A stretch of DNA of 64,000 nucleotides from Elgaria multicarinata webbii (taxonomy: Eukaryota; Chordata; Lepidosauria; Squamata; Anguidae). Location: NCBI RefSeq assembly GCF_023053635.1, contig NC_086188.1, positions 1,877,001 through 1,941,000 of the forward strand, written 5' to 3'. A program made the translations under genes and the position numbers. Below the pieces are notes generated by a model. The model saw nothing but the letters and a program-made list of their open reading frames with translations, ran no database searches and had not been told where the DNA came from. Positions 34,401-39,276 of the stretch are shown here, one piece after another; position 1 is the stretch's first letter; the number at the start of each line of letters is the position of its first letter.

Positions 34401-35543
34401 AGCCCTGCCAAACAAATAAAGGTGAATATGGGGGTGTCTGCTGAGTTCCCCCCACCCCAATATCATAAGGGGTGCCTGCTGAATCTGCCCCCCCCACCCT
34501 CAAGTTGCAATAAAGGGCACATAAAGAGTTCTTACTTACCCCCCCTCCAATATCACAATATGGATGGATATGGGGGGGCTCCCTTAATCTCCCCCCCAAT
34601 AAGGGCACCTATGGGGGTGCCTGCTTTAGCCTTTATTCTCCCTCCCCACATCTCAGTAAAGATATGGGGGTATCTTTACTGAGGTATGGGGTGACCTCTT
34701 ACTGGGTACGGGGTGGCCTCTTACTGGGATGTGGGGGGGTATGGGGTGACCTCTTACTGGGTATGGGGTGACCTCTTACTGGGATGTGGGGGGGTATGGG
34801 GTGACCTCTTACTGGGATGTGGGGGGTATGGGGTGACCTCTTACTGGGATGTGGGGGGGTATGGGGTGACCTCTTACTGGGATGTGGGGGGGTATGGGGT
34901 GACCTCTTACTGGGATGTGGGGGGTATGGGGTGACCTCTTACTGGGATGTGGCTGGGGTATGGGGTGACCTCTTACTGGGATGTGGCTGGGGTATGGGGT
35001 GACCTCTTACTGGGATGTGGGGGGTATGGGGTGACCTCTTACTGGGATGTGGGGGGGGCTAGGTCGGGAATGGGGTGCCTAATAGCCCTCCATCCTTCCC
35101 CTTAACCTCTTTCTGCCCCCCTCCCCGAGCCCCATATCGCAGTCAAGATATATATGGGGCGCCTGTTTGGCCTTCTTCTTCCTCCCCCTCCCTCAAATTA
35201 GGGCTCATGAGGTAACACCCCCCCCCAACACCACTCCCTGACCGGGGGAGGGGGTAGAAGAAGGGAAAGGCGGGGGGGGAAGGCGGGAAGGGGTCCGCTG
35301 AGGGGTGAAGGGCAGCCAGCAATGGGGGGCGGCAGGGATGGGGGGGGTGGGGGAGAAAGCGAAGGGCGGGAGCGCGCGCACGCGCCGACAGGGGTGAGGG
35401 GGGGGAGGCGGCGGGGACGCGCTGAGGGGGGGGGCGCGCGCCACGGGGCAGGGGGGGTGGGGGCGCGTCCGGAGGGCGACGGTACCGTAGATGGGCCGGA
35501 GGCGCCGGTCGTTGGGGTCTTGCACATGGCCCCGCGCCGCCAT
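388..35543 (-). CDS. NAA25: NAA25, NatB auxiliary subunit, 24 coding exons, complete
   Basis: N-alpha-acetyltransferase 25 (MDM20-like) is the non-catalytic subunit of NatB. It wraps around NAA20 and tethers it to ribosomes, so that nascent chains beginning Met-Asp, Met-Glu, Met-Asn or Met-Gln are acetylated in the cytosol. Reading the minus strand, 24 exons join in frame to 972 codons plus stop, equal to the recalled human length. Recognisable blocks are an N-terminal TPR superhelix (VLKAIGLQRTGK, LAQEVAALEPTDDNSLQAL), a central helical region (FINQLLGV, QLTRLLGLYHTM, LLEEG-type repeats) and a C-terminal part with a seven-lysine run before ESVIAM. All introns are GT-AG. The start was chosen because MAARGHVQDPNDRR follows the CpG-island promoter and matches the family N-terminus. 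No frameshift or internal stop was found, so the gene looks functional. Exons are listed separately. Confidence 0.97.
1126..1146. repeat. (ATC)n microsatellite
   Basis: Seven uninterrupted ATC units in NAA25 intron 23. Confidence 0.9.
1174..1483. mobile_element. Palindromic MITE, about 310 bp
   Basis: The ends are inverted copies: ggcctcatctacaccaagca at the left and tgcttggtgtagatgagcc at the right. Internal parts (tgctttatagcggta, tatcctgcttggtgtag) also recur in opposite orientations. It is non-coding, so it is a non-autonomous DNA transposon. No clean target duplication was identified and the family is unassigned. Confidence 0.7.
2761..2907 (-). CDS. NAA25: NAA25 coding exon 23
   Basis: Residues 884-932: PPVFTSFQDYISGLQTLTSN, VIDHIKGLEMTLTALKLEDL, then SIEDNLLSQ. 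The acceptor is TGTAG and the donor CACAG|GTGAAA. The exon is 49 whole codons. Confidence 0.95.
4085..4219. mobile_element. hAT-type palindromic MITE (copy a)
   Basis: A near-perfect hairpin: cagccttcctcaacctgggg at the left and its inverse at the right, flanked by 8-bp repeats agttagca (4077-4084) and aattagca (4220-4227). The CAG terminus and 8-bp duplication fit hAT. Each arm carries ACTACAACTCCCAGAATGC or a one-arm variant, matching the ZNF143/Staf motif. It lies in NAA25 intron 22-23. Confidence 0.85.
4298..4408 (-). CDS. NAA25: NAA25 coding exon 22 with poly-lysine run
   Basis: Residues 847-883: TISIVLWVCSYSDTVLRPCK, then SSFQKKKKKKKESVIAM. The seven-lysine run is a conserved feature of vertebrate NAA25. 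The donor ATG|GTATAC is unusual at +4 to +6. Confidence 0.95.
4499..4596 (-). CDS. NAA25: NAA25 coding exon 21
   Basis: Residues 814-846: DQFSKCKGDLLAVEEGSFKT then NPDILENLVFFVE. The acceptor is TGAAG and the donor GAG|GTGAGT. Confidence 0.96.
5083..5148 (-). CDS. NAA25: NAA25 coding exon 20
   Basis: Residues 792-813 plus one base: EDSTAVQERIGNSLKSLLEQ then LT. The short exon is supported by phase and by acceptor TTTCAG and donor ACAG|GTAAAT. Confidence 0.93.
5402..5487. mobile_element. Decayed hAT-type MITE fragment
   Basis: Degenerate, shortened relative of the palindromic MITE at 4085: acctggcgcgctccgg, then gggagttgtaatgcagcat and ccaggttggagatggctga. Confidence 0.55.
5648..5771 (-). 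CDS. NAA25: NAA25 coding exon 19
   Basis: Residues 751-791 plus one base: YPVLGPPPSRMAGFFSSGSC, QCQTSLFYLVSEIYELDTNG. It has two cysteines in a CQC arrangement, as in the mammalian protein. The acceptor is CCTAG and the donor TTGG|GTAAGT. Confidence 0.95.
6122..6264. mobile_element. Palindromic MITE, second family
   Basis: The left arm ggccatagctagacctaagg and right arm ccttcggtctagctacggcc are inverted copies, with tttatcccaggat and atcctgggataaa next inside. It is 143 bp, non-coding, and lies in NAA25 intron 18. Family unassigned. Confidence 0.75.
6284..6765 (-). mobile_element. L2-clade LINE 3' end
   Basis: Minus-strand element. The tail is an AATAAA-rich simple repeat, with the hairpin accgcccaatagccgaagct typical of lizard L2 3' ends. 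An open stretch encodes the reverse-transcriptase C-terminus (TFSSAAPRLRNGLPEETRQL). It is 5' truncated. Confidence 0.8.
6997..7240 (-). CDS. NAA25: NAA25 coding exon 18
   Basis: Residues 669-750, the longest coding exon (244 nt): DISEEHRKLSLEEETIWLQI, RSLTLRLISGLPTLSHNAQP, then KNSEKTTENGVSSKIDTIQA and GKRFLEKKIQ. The donor is CAG|GTACAG. Confidence 0.97.
8050..8428 (+). mobile_element. L2-clade LINE 3' end
   Basis: Plus-strand copy with the decayed codon string for APRLWNELPREVRLAPTLYS, then a 3' UTR ending accgcccagagagcttcggc and a (TAAA)n tail. It lies in NAA25 intron 17. Confidence 0.8.
8610..8735 (-). CDS. NAA25: NAA25 coding exon 17
   Basis: Residues 627-668 plus two bases: STSLEESIKSMSLCPEEDDI, then PWNDLRDNRDLTVLFNWDPK. 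The acceptor is ACTAG and the donor GACAG|GTACGT. Confidence 0.96.
8847..8989. mobile_element. hAT-type palindromic MITE, diverged copy
   Basis: Same layout as the copy at 4085 (cagctttctccaacccagg to accaggttgaggaaggctg) but the arms have diverged. It keeps ctggactacaactcccacca. Confidence 0.75.
9043..9430 (+). mobile_element. LINE 3' end interrupted by a MITE
   Basis: L2-like 3' UTR (aaactcctcttaaagacatg, then a T-rich stretch and a (TAAA)n tail). It is split by the MITE at 9262-9391, with the sequence resuming in register after the insertion. Confidence 0.7.
9262..9391. mobile_element. hAT-type palindromic MITE (copy b), perfect TSD
   Basis: A 130-bp hairpin with terminal CAGCCTTCCTCAACC and its inverse. 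It is flanked by an exact 8-bp duplication ttttaggg (9254-9261 and 9392-9399). This fixes the element boundaries and the hAT assignment. Confidence 0.9.
9641..9792 (-). CDS. NAA25: NAA25 coding exon 16
   Basis: Residues 577-626 plus two bases: TSEYIIQAYKYGAFEKIPEF, IAFRNRLNSSLHFAQVRTER, then MLLDLLLEAN. The acceptor is TCCCAG and the donor AATAT|GTGAGT. Confidence 0.96.
9855..10022 (-). mobile_element. SINE fragment with L2-like tail
   Basis: Minus-strand relative of the SINE at 19128: attccgcccttcctccaagc, then caacaacaaccctgcgaggt and a remnant of the tRNA-like head (gggatttgatccagggtg). Confidence 0.6.
10091..10142. repeat. (GT)n/(AC)n dinucleotide repeats
   Basis: A short GT run followed by an AC run of about 14 units, in NAA25 intron 15. 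Confidence 0.9.
10150..10470 (+). mobile_element. L2-clade LINE internal fragment
   Basis: The translation gives VLDGVTLPLKEQIRSLGVIL then EPSRSL, a reverse-transcriptase segment of L2-type LINEs, frame-shifted further on. It has no 3' tail. Confidence 0.7.
10657..10756 (-). CDS. NAA25: NAA25 coding exon 15
   Basis: Residues 543-576: YLLTRYATAFGHYAAASQSC then NFALRFFHSNQKD. The acceptor is TTGCAG and the donor GAT|GTAAGT. Confidence 0.96.
11399..11579 (-). CDS. NAA25: NAA25 coding exon 14
   Basis: Residues 483-542 plus two bases: GEEPAAWQCLTFLEEGLAHS, PSNAQFKLLLIRIYCMLGAF, then EPVVELYSSLDAKHVQHDTI. The donor ATCGG|GTGGGT departs from consensus at +3 to +5. Confidence 0.96.
11593..12085 (+). 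mobile_element. L2-clade LINE 3' end
   Basis: Decayed reverse-transcriptase C-terminal codons (gagggccttctcggtggtgg), then a 3' UTR with accgcccagagagcttcggc and an A-rich tail. It lies in NAA25 intron 13. Confidence 0.75.
12800..13270 (-). mobile_element. CR1/L3-clade LINE fragment
   Basis: The minus strand reads as a CR1/L3 3' region: the reverse of gctcctgggtcagacc-type sequence, then codons for a KLWNSL-like reverse-transcriptase end and decayed upstream sequence. It is old, with many indels. Confidence 0.6.
13395..13484 (-). CDS. NAA25: NAA25 coding exon 13
   Basis: Residues 453-482 plus one base: KSCLKTELQFSDYYCLLAVH then LLLDIWLEA. The acceptor is ATAG and the donor GCAG|GTATGT. Confidence 0.95.
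13610..13680. mobile_element. Short dispersed repeat (MITE-like)
   Basis: Contains cctactcccagtaagcatgc next to cactgaattaaatggg. The same motif family recurs at 22800-22870, 39295-39370 and 43400-43510. The family is unnamed here. Confidence 0.45.
13731..13938 (-). CDS. NAA25: NAA25 coding exon 12
   Basis: Residues 384-452 plus one base: FINQLLGVISLSAPTDGKPA, LQQHLCVVQLTRLLGLYHTM, then LMLRYRHGLDF. The acceptor is TTGCAG and the donor TTTG|GTGAGG. Confidence 0.97.
14011..14043. repeat. (GT)n microsatellite
   Basis: GT run with one interruption, upstream of NAA25 exon 12 in the transcript sense. Confidence 0.85.
14815..15000 (-). mobile_element. tRNA-derived SINE remnant
   Basis: The minus strand contains ggtcccaggttcgatccctg, a B-box-like stretch of a tRNA-type head, followed by a SINE body. 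Related copies lie at 56530-56645 and 58525-58640. Confidence 0.6.
15690..16578. repeat. 106-bp minisatellite, 8 full units plus a partial one
   Basis: Units begin (aagtaacatcggggcctgct) at 15690, 15803, 15909, 16015, 16121, 16227, 16333, 16440 and 16547. The internal units are almost identical and 106-107 bp long; the first is 113 bp. The array lies in NAA25 intron 11 and grades into a CT-rich microsatellite. Overlapping open frames on both strands arise from the repetition and are not genes. Confidence 0.95.
16579..16648. repeat. CT/CCTT-rich low-complexity tract
   Basis: Runs of ctctct and ctccctcc directly after the 106-bp array. Confidence 0.85.
16649..16797 (+). mobile_element. LINE 3' end (L2-like)
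   Basis: 3' UTR with attagactgtaagcctgagg, gccgctccgagagcc and a (TAAA)n tail. Relatives lie on the minus strand at 54000 and 55704. Confidence 0.7.
16941..17053 (-). CDS. NAA25: NAA25 coding exon 11
   Basis: Residues 346-383: DPEELMFQYFKRFGDKPCCF, then TDLKVFVDLLPSSQYTK. The donor AAAG|GTAAGT is a near-consensus U1 site. A 106-bp minisatellite begins about 360 bp downstream in the following intron. Confidence 0.96.
17282..17416. mobile_element. Long-armed inverted repeat element
   Basis: Arms of about 65 bp: acagagaccgtgacgttttg at the left, and the inverse caaaacgtcacggtctctgt with small differences at the right. They meet near tta/cta at about 17350. It is non-coding, probably a MITE. 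Confidence 0.75.
17987..18156 (-). CDS. NAA25: NAA25 coding exon 10
   Basis: Residues 289-345 plus one base: SLEGEVHHSAEQAVSFVEQR, then the charged stretch VTQEADRARPLRGPYLAQ and MELIRRLRCRGCSGEHKL. It is markedly GC-rich compared with neighbouring exons. The acceptor is CCGCAG and the donor CTGG|GTAAGG. Confidence 0.95.
18256..18362. mobile_element. hAT-type palindromic MITE, short diverged copy
   Basis: Hairpin remnant: acctggtgacctccagatgc, ttggactacgactcccagca, then the inverted half caacgcatctggaaggcacc. Confidence 0.65.
18448..18672 (+). mobile_element. tRNA-derived SINE with L2-like tail
   Basis: Head gagcatgttgacctgggact, B-box-like gggttcaagaccccact, central ctcacagggttgctgtgagg, then gaggaggaagaggatcgtgt and an AAATAA tail. 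The layout is typical of squamate MIR/Sauria-like SINEs. Confidence 0.75.
19128..19376 (-). mobile_element. tRNA-derived SINE with L2-like tail
   Basis: Full-length minus-strand copy. The sense head is gtagtggttagagtgttgga with B box ggttctaggccccactt. The core is gggttgttgttgtgaggtca, and the tail aaggcgggatataaatgtaa. It is well preserved, so not very old. Confidence 0.85.
19395..19450. repeat. (ATT)n/(ATC)n microsatellite
   Basis: Mixed cattat and tta units that extend the tail of the LINE that follows. Confidence 0.85.
19451..19580 (-). mobile_element. L2-clade LINE 3' tail
   Basis: Minus-strand 3' UTR beginning accgccccatagccgaagct, with the ATT repeat forming its tail. Confidence 0.7.
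19972..20061 (-). CDS. NAA25: NAA25 coding exon 9
   Basis: Residues 259-288 plus two bases: PDDWQFYMIYFDSIFQLIDT then AWTPPAEGE. The acceptor is TTTCAG and the donor GAGCA|GTGAGT. Confidence 0.94.
20192..20336. mobile_element. hAT-type palindromic MITE, diverged copy
   Basis: cagccttcccccaacagaat to the inverted end gggaaggctt, with ggactaaaattcccagcatt in the left arm. It contains a G13 run. Confidence 0.65.
20847..20958 (-). CDS. NAA25: NAA25 coding exon 8
   Basis: Residues 222-258 plus two bases: EKLTSELQSRENKCMEMYKK, LSKWPECSALSRKLLLK. The acceptor is CTTAG and the donor AAGAA|GTGAGT. Confidence 0.95.
21180..21238 (+). mobile_element. L2-clade LINE tail, short
   Basis: Only the final hairpin (gcgtcggctgttgggccgta) and AATAAATAAATAA tail remain. 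Confidence 0.6.
21508..21545. repeat. (ATCC)n microsatellite
   Basis: About eight ATCC units in NAA25 intron 7. Confidence 0.9.
22179..22257 (-). CDS. NAA25: NAA25 coding exon 7
   Basis: Residues 196-221 plus one base: VELYYMILERLEKYQEALDV then VRGKLG. The acceptor is CTACAG and the donor GGGG|GTAAGC. Confidence 0.95.
23036..23080. repeat. (ATC)n microsatellite
   Basis: About 14 ATC units with a few substitutions. Confidence 0.9.
23407..23514 (-). CDS. NAA25: NAA25 coding exon 6
   Basis: Residues 160-195: SISEQDEKLSKTMFLPLAER, then MVEKMVKEDKIEAEAE. The exon is 36 codons in phase 0, with donor GAA|GTAAGA. Confidence 0.97.
24317..24461. mobile_element. hAT-type palindromic MITE, diverged copy
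   Basis: cagctttccccaagctggta to gtcagagaaggctg, with gattacaactcccatcattc in the left arm. Confidence 0.65.
24609..24683 (-). CDS. NAA25: NAA25 coding exon 5
   Basis: Residues 135-159: AGMALYKIVPKNPYYFWSVM followed by SLIMQ. The exon is exactly 25 codons, with acceptor TTCCAG and donor CAG|GTGGGT. Confidence 0.96.
25779..25897 (-). CDS. NAA25: NAA25 coding exon 4
   Basis: Residues 95-134: PELVTKLYEAAVKKVP, then SSEEYHSHLFMAYARVGEY and KKMQQ. The acceptor TCTAG and donor CAG|GTAAAT are clear, and the exon ends in phase 0. Confidence 0.96.
26158..26325 (-). mobile_element. CR1 LINE 3' end
   Basis: Minus strand of the CR1 3' end. As written it begins atagaatcatagaatagcag, the inverse of the CR1 octamer tail, and runs through ggcctacaaggccatcgagt into the last codons of the reverse-transcriptase frame. 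Confidence 0.85.
26327..26830 (-). mobile_element. CR1/L3-clade LINE fragment
   Basis: As written, ctgatgctggatcagaccga, then tccagcactctgttgacaca and caggaatttatccaaccccc. This is the same dispersed family as at 12800, 39440(+), 55543 and 56318. It abuts the CR1 copy. Confidence 0.75.
27008..27146 (-). CDS. NAA25: NAA25 coding exon 3
   Basis: Residues 49-94 plus one base: VLKAIGLQRTGKQDEAF, then LAQEVAALEPTDDNSLQAL and LYREMHR. The donor is CGGC|GTGAGT. This TPR segment is the most conserved stretch of the protein in the window. A BovB fragment lies about 90 bp upstream in the same intron. Confidence 0.97.
27240..28032 (-). mobile_element. BovB/RTE-clade LINE, reverse transcriptase C-terminus
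   Basis: A long open minus-strand stretch (27187-27951) encodes the RTE/BovB C-terminal region: MTADTDCSQEIRRRVLLGRR, KAMVFPVVTYGCESWSIRKA, RVPWTARRSNQSILQEIKPD and FGHIMRRRDPLEKRLMLGKV. Upstream the frame continues as TKVKEESAKAGLQLNL, then one in-frame stop before KTKIMATS. It is 5' truncated with no endonuclease domain in this fragment, so it is inactive. BovB is a hallmark of squamates and ruminants. It sits in NAA25 intron 2, opposite to no other gene. Confidence 0.9.
28604..28689 (-). CDS. NAA25: NAA25 coding exon 2
   Basis: Residues 20-48, starting DYLDNGNNKMAIQQADKLL and ending HCAK. The acceptor follows a run of eight T residues, and the donor is AAAG|GTGAGC. This is the first TPR helix pair. 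Confidence 0.96.
28690..29990. other. NAA25 intron 1, 3' part
   Basis: No gene or well-preserved repeat was recognised here apart from weak SINE-like tracts near 29600-29760. AT-rich unique-looking DNA. Confidence 0.4.
29996..30540 (+). mobile_element. L2-clade LINE 3' end with open frame
   Basis: The open frame at 30045-30317 encodes the reverse-transcriptase tail (TALNDLGPGSLKERLLPYVP, SAVAPRLWNELPREVRLAPT). It is followed by the 3' UTR, the accgcccagagagcttcggc hairpin and a (TAAA)n tail. This is the best-preserved L2 copy in the NAA25 introns. Confidence 0.85.
30545..33920. other. NAA25 intron 1, middle part
   Basis: Apart from an L2 tail at 31490-31628 and a single MITE arm near 31290-31345, no gene or repeat is recognisable. 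No convincing exon was found on either strand. Confidence 0.4.
31490..31628 (+). mobile_element. L2-clade LINE 3' tail
   Basis: T-rich 3' UTR ending cactgtccagagagccttgg, ttatgggcagtataaaaatg and an AATAA-type tail. Confidence 0.65.
33925..34300 (+). mobile_element. Two L2-clade LINE 3' tails in tandem
   Basis: The first ends at accgcccagagagctccggc with tail near 34105. The second (cattttaacagcatttaaca onwards) ends aactgcacagagagcttcgg near 34290. Confidence 0.65.
34685..35060. repeat. G-rich minisatellite, about 33-bp unit, 12 units
   Basis: The unit tatggggtgacctcttactg plus ggatgtggggggg begins at 34685, 34707, 34740, 34762, 34795, 34827, 34860, 34893, 34925, 34959, 34993 and 35025. 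Two units are 22 bp short forms. The plus strand is G-rich, with a G5-G7 run in nearly every unit, giving quadruplex potential. It lies at the 5' end of NAA25 intron 1, about 430 bp inside exon 1. Confidence 0.93.
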
Positions 35544-35830
35544 GATGAGAGCGCAGAACCGCCGCGCGCAGCCGCCGCCGCTGCCACAGCCAGCCGGCCC
35601 TGCCTGGGCGGGCAGCGGGCGGGAAAAGGGGGCCGGGCCACGCGGGGCGGAGCGAGGCGAGGCGAGGCGGGGCAGGCAGGCGGAGGAAGAAGGCCTACCT
35701 GCGCCGCTCGCTCGCCTCCCGGCGGCCTCTGAGGGACGGCACGGCGCGGCCTGCCGTCCCGCCACTCGCCCCGTCCCCTCACGCGCCTCGCAGGCGCCGA
35801 AGGCCGGCAAAGGCCTCTCGAGCCCCCCCC
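35230..35830. promoter_or_regulatory. NAA25: CpG island and NAA25 promoter
   Basis: Very GC- and CpG-rich DNA (repeated gcg, cgc and ggcggg motifs) surrounding the NAA25 start codon at 35543. It is TATA-less, as is usual for housekeeping genes. Transcription probably starts between about 35550 and 35700 on the minus strand. Long open frames across this stretch on both strands are composition artefacts. Confidence 0.8.
35486..35543 (-). CDS. NAA25: NAA25 coding exon 1
   Basis: Residues 1-19 (MAARGHVQDPNDRRLRPIY) plus one base of codon 20. The ATG is the complement of cat at 35541-35543. The donor is CTACG|GTACCG, weaker than the usual GTAAGT. The exon sits inside a CpG island, and intron 1 (6.8 kb) is the longest of the gene. 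Confidence 0.95.
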
Positions 35831-35865
35831 CCCCGCCGCCGCCTCAGCAGCTCTTCTTCGTCAGA

Positions 35866-35871
35866 GTAAAC

Positions 35872-35901
<30 letters not shown>
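35866..35901. repeat. (CAA)n microsatellite
   Basis: About eleven CAA/ACA units, just upstream of the NAA25 CpG island. Confidence 0.9.
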
Positions 35902-35902
<1 letters not shown>

Positions 35903-36004
35903 GAGACCTTCTTCGGGCTGGTAGATCAGTAGTAACAACGACGACATAGAAAACATAGAGACTCCTCTCAGGGATCTGTCAATACTAGTAGTCATGAGGA
36001 TGAT

Positions 36005-36570
36005 AAGAGAGAGTTCAGGCTGATACAGCAACAGCAGTAATAATAGTCACAACAACAATAATAATAATAATAGATGTTCTGGCTGATAGAGCAACAGCAA
36101 TAATAATAGTAACAATAATAATAATAGATGTTCTGGCTGATAGAGCAACAGCAATAATAGTAATAGTAATAATGAGATGTTCAGGCTGATACAGCAACAG
36201 CAGTAATAATAGTCACAACAACAATAATAAGAGTTGTTCTGGCTGATTTATCAGTAATAATAGTAGTTGGTTGATATAACAATAGTAATAATAATATTAA
36301 GAGATGTTCTGAATGATATATCAATAGTAACAATAAGAGATGTTCTGGCTGATATATCAGTAATAGTAGTAGTTGGTTGATATATCAGTAGTAATAATCA
36401 TAATAATAATAGATATTCTCCCTTATATATTGGTAATAGGAGTTGGTTGATATGTTATTATTATTATTATTATTAGATGTTCTGGCTGATATATTGGTAA
36501 TAGTAGTTGGCTGATATATCAGTAGTAATAATGTTCTTTTGGCTGATATATTGGTTGTACCAGTAGTTAA
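36005..36570. repeat. Degenerate tandem array, AAT-rich with gatgttctggctgatat core
   Basis: The core gatgttctggctgata recurs about every 60-75 bp (for example near 36072, 36128, 36178, 36305, 36341, 36476 and 36538). The cores are separated by variable runs of aat, aac and tagtag. Unit length and spacers vary, so it is a microsatellite-laden minisatellite, not a gene. Confidence 0.8.
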
Positions 36571-36794
36571 AGCCATGGTTTAAGGTGTCTTCTGAACACG
36601 GCCTGGCTTTCTGGTTAAAACCATGGCTTAAGGTGACTTCTGAATGGGGTCATACTATGCAGGGATGTAAAAAGCATTGCTTATTATCATCACCATCATT
36701 ATCGTCTCAAGCCACAAGCTCCTTAGTTAATTTTTCTATCAGCTTTTATCTTGTCCTTCCTTCAAGGAACTCAGAGTGACATATAGTGAAGGTG

Positions 36795-36895
36795 CCAGGC
36801 GAACCTCTTTAGGGAGCTCATTCCACAGTCGGGGTGCCACAGCAAAGAAGGCCCTCCTCCTGGTAGCCACCTGCCTCACTTCCTTTGTGAGCCCA
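36795..36895 (-). mobile_element. L2-clade LINE internal fragment
   Basis: The minus strand encodes an eroded APRLWNELPKEV-like stretch (as written, gagctcattccacagtcggg and cagcaaagaaggccctcctc). Confidence 0.6.
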
Positions 36896-36959
36896 CTGCT
36901 CTTACCCTCTCAACAGTCCTGTGAGGTAGGTTTGACTGAGAGATAGGGATCTTTGCGGC

Positions 36960-38390
36960 TACTATACCACTATGGGTATAGTGCTGTTCTCTGACAACCT
37001 CCTCTCCCCTCACACCCTGAAATCTGAGACCTTGGTTTGCATCTTGCACAAAATGAAACTAATGGTGCATTGTTAACCCTGATGGTTTACTGCTGCACGT
37101 GGCCCACTCCTTTAATCAGCAGTATTTTAGTGTTACGTAATTGCTGGACGTTCCAGCAGTAATTTACTGTTGCTTTCCCTGGCTTGTTTGCTTCAAAGGG
37201 ACAACCGAAATAGTTCGGAAGTAAAGATGGTATTTCTGTACTGCTGGGCAGAAATAGTTGCATAGTTTGCTCTTTTCCAAAGCGCTTCCCTGCAGTGCAG
37301 TGCCATGGAAGATGAGAGAGAGCTGCCTCTCTACTCAGCTTGTGGGCAAAACACAGGGTTATTTGTCTCCCACTGAAGCAGCAGTAAGACGAGTACCAAA
37401 AAGAAGAGGTTCACTGCTGATGTTCATGTGGGAATTTTGACATATTGAAAGGTAGGTATATAAATCAAGAAAATAAAATAAAGGTGAGAGTAAATTAGAT
37501 AGGTTTGAAATGGTAGATGTGAAATTGCACCCATTTGGAACAGTCTCACCCTGGAATGGGGTGGGGAATATAAAAAAACACATGGGGCCAGTTTGGATAT
37601 CATGATAAATGTGACGGGAATGAGTTGCAGGCAGTTTTAAGTGCCCCCTCTCCTCCAGTGTGGCTGTGGAGGTCCGGAGCTTTTGGTTCCACTGTTTGAT
37701 TAACTGCAGAATTACGGTTATGTTTGAAACCTAAACTAGGGTTAATCTTAACTATGGGTTGTTGAAACAGGCCAGCTTCATTATCCATGGTTTGAAGTTG
37801 GCTTCTTTCAAACAAATCATACATAGTTAAGATGAATCACAATTTGGATGAAACAGCAAGGCAGTTTATCAAAAACAGAAGCTAAAGCATCTGGTCTCAG
37901 CAGAGCCAGAGGAGAAGAGGGGGGAACACGTGAACCACGTGCAGAGAACAACACAGAACATAATTTAGCTATGATGTTCTGAAGCAAGGATCCTTGAACC
38001 TCTGTGATTTACTACTTCAGAATAGTTTTAATTTTATTAAGTTTTGATATACTAAAGCCACTTACGATTTTTATATGCATACAGAGTTCACTTCAGACAG
38101 GCAGCCATAGCATTACTGGGTCCGGATCCTGAGAGGCCTCCGCCTCGTACCTTTAAAGCCATACCAAGTAGGGAAAATGTCCCAATCTCTTTATTGTTGG
38201 TAGGTTTGCCAACTCCTTACTGGTCCTACACCTGAACGAACAAGCAGGTTGGCATGCAGCAATAAAGCAGGGGACATTTTCCCCGTCACCTTCTCTTCAT
38301 CCCAAAGAAAAAACACCCCTGTTTATTTTTTGTAAGCTTCAAATCCACCCTTGCACCTTGCAGCAGTGCATTCCACAAATTAATTATACC
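36960..38390. other. Intergenic DNA with nothing recognised
   Basis: No gene, RNA or clear repeat was identified. There are internal inverted-looking motifs around 37690-37850 (gggttaatcttaactatggg), but no boundaries could be set. Confidence 0.4.
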
Positions 38391-38393
38391 TTG

Positions 38394-38437
38394 TCATAGA
38401 ATCGTAGAGCTGGGGAGGACTTTGTAGGCCATCAAGT
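38394..38437 (-). mobile_element. CR1 tail fragment
   Basis: As written, tcatagaatcgtagagctgg, the inverted CR1 3' terminus. Only about 44 bp remain. Confidence 0.6.
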
Positions 38438-38438
38438 T

Positions 38439-39245
38439 TTGTATTTATGCCACACATGCCAAGGAGACAGTATTAGTTACGACTCCCTGCCAAGCGTCCG
38501 TCATATTGAGGCAGTAGCTAAATCCTGTCGTTTTTTCCTGTATAATATTGCCAGGATTCGATCATTTTTGTCTGTCTCTTCTGCCAAGACTCTTGTTCAT
38601 GCATTGGTTATTTCTCAGTTGGACTACTGCAACCTTCTTCTCACTGGCCTTCCTTCTTCTCACATCAGTTCGTTGGTTTCTGTTCACCACTCTGCTGCTA
38701 AGATCATCTTCTTGGCTCGCCGCTCTGACCATGTTACTCCACTTCTGAAATCTCTTCATTGGCTTCCAATTCACTTCAGAATCCAATATAAACTTCTCCT
38801 GTTGACCTACAAAGCTTTTCACAGTCTAGCTCCTTCCTATCTTTCCTCTCTCATCTCACACTATTGCCCCGCTCGTGCTCTTCGCTCCTCTGATGCCATG
38901 TTTCTCGCCTGCCCAAGGGTCTCTACTTCCCTTGCTCGGCTTCGTCCATTTTCTTCCGTTGCCCCTTACGCCTGGAACGCTCTTCCAGAACATTTGAGAA
39001 CTACAAGTTCAATCGCAGCTTTTAAAGCTCAGCTAAAAACTTTTCTTTTTCCTAAAGCTTTTAAAACTTGATTTTGTTCTGACTTTTATACTGTTAGTTT
39101 TACTCTCCCCTGTGCCTGTTTGGTGCATTCTCTTCCCCTTCTTATTGTTTTATTATGATTTTATTAGAATGTAAGCCTATGCGGCAGGGTCTTGCTATTT
39201 TATTGTTTTACTCTGTACAGCACCATGTACATTGATGGTGCTATA

Positions 39246-39276
<31 letters not shown>

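Noticed and set aside
34713-35002. Open frames of GDLLLGCGGVW repeats
   Set aside because: Translation of the 33-bp G-rich minisatellite; not a gene.
35205-35810. Long open frames on both strands over the CpG island
   Set aside because: They follow from extreme GC content with few stops. Only the short MAARGHVQDPNDRR segment matches a protein, and it is NAA25 exon 1.
38439-39071. A 210-codon open frame as a host gene
   Set aside because: L2-superfamily reverse-transcriptase end; a second copy lies at 48969-49905 on the other strand.
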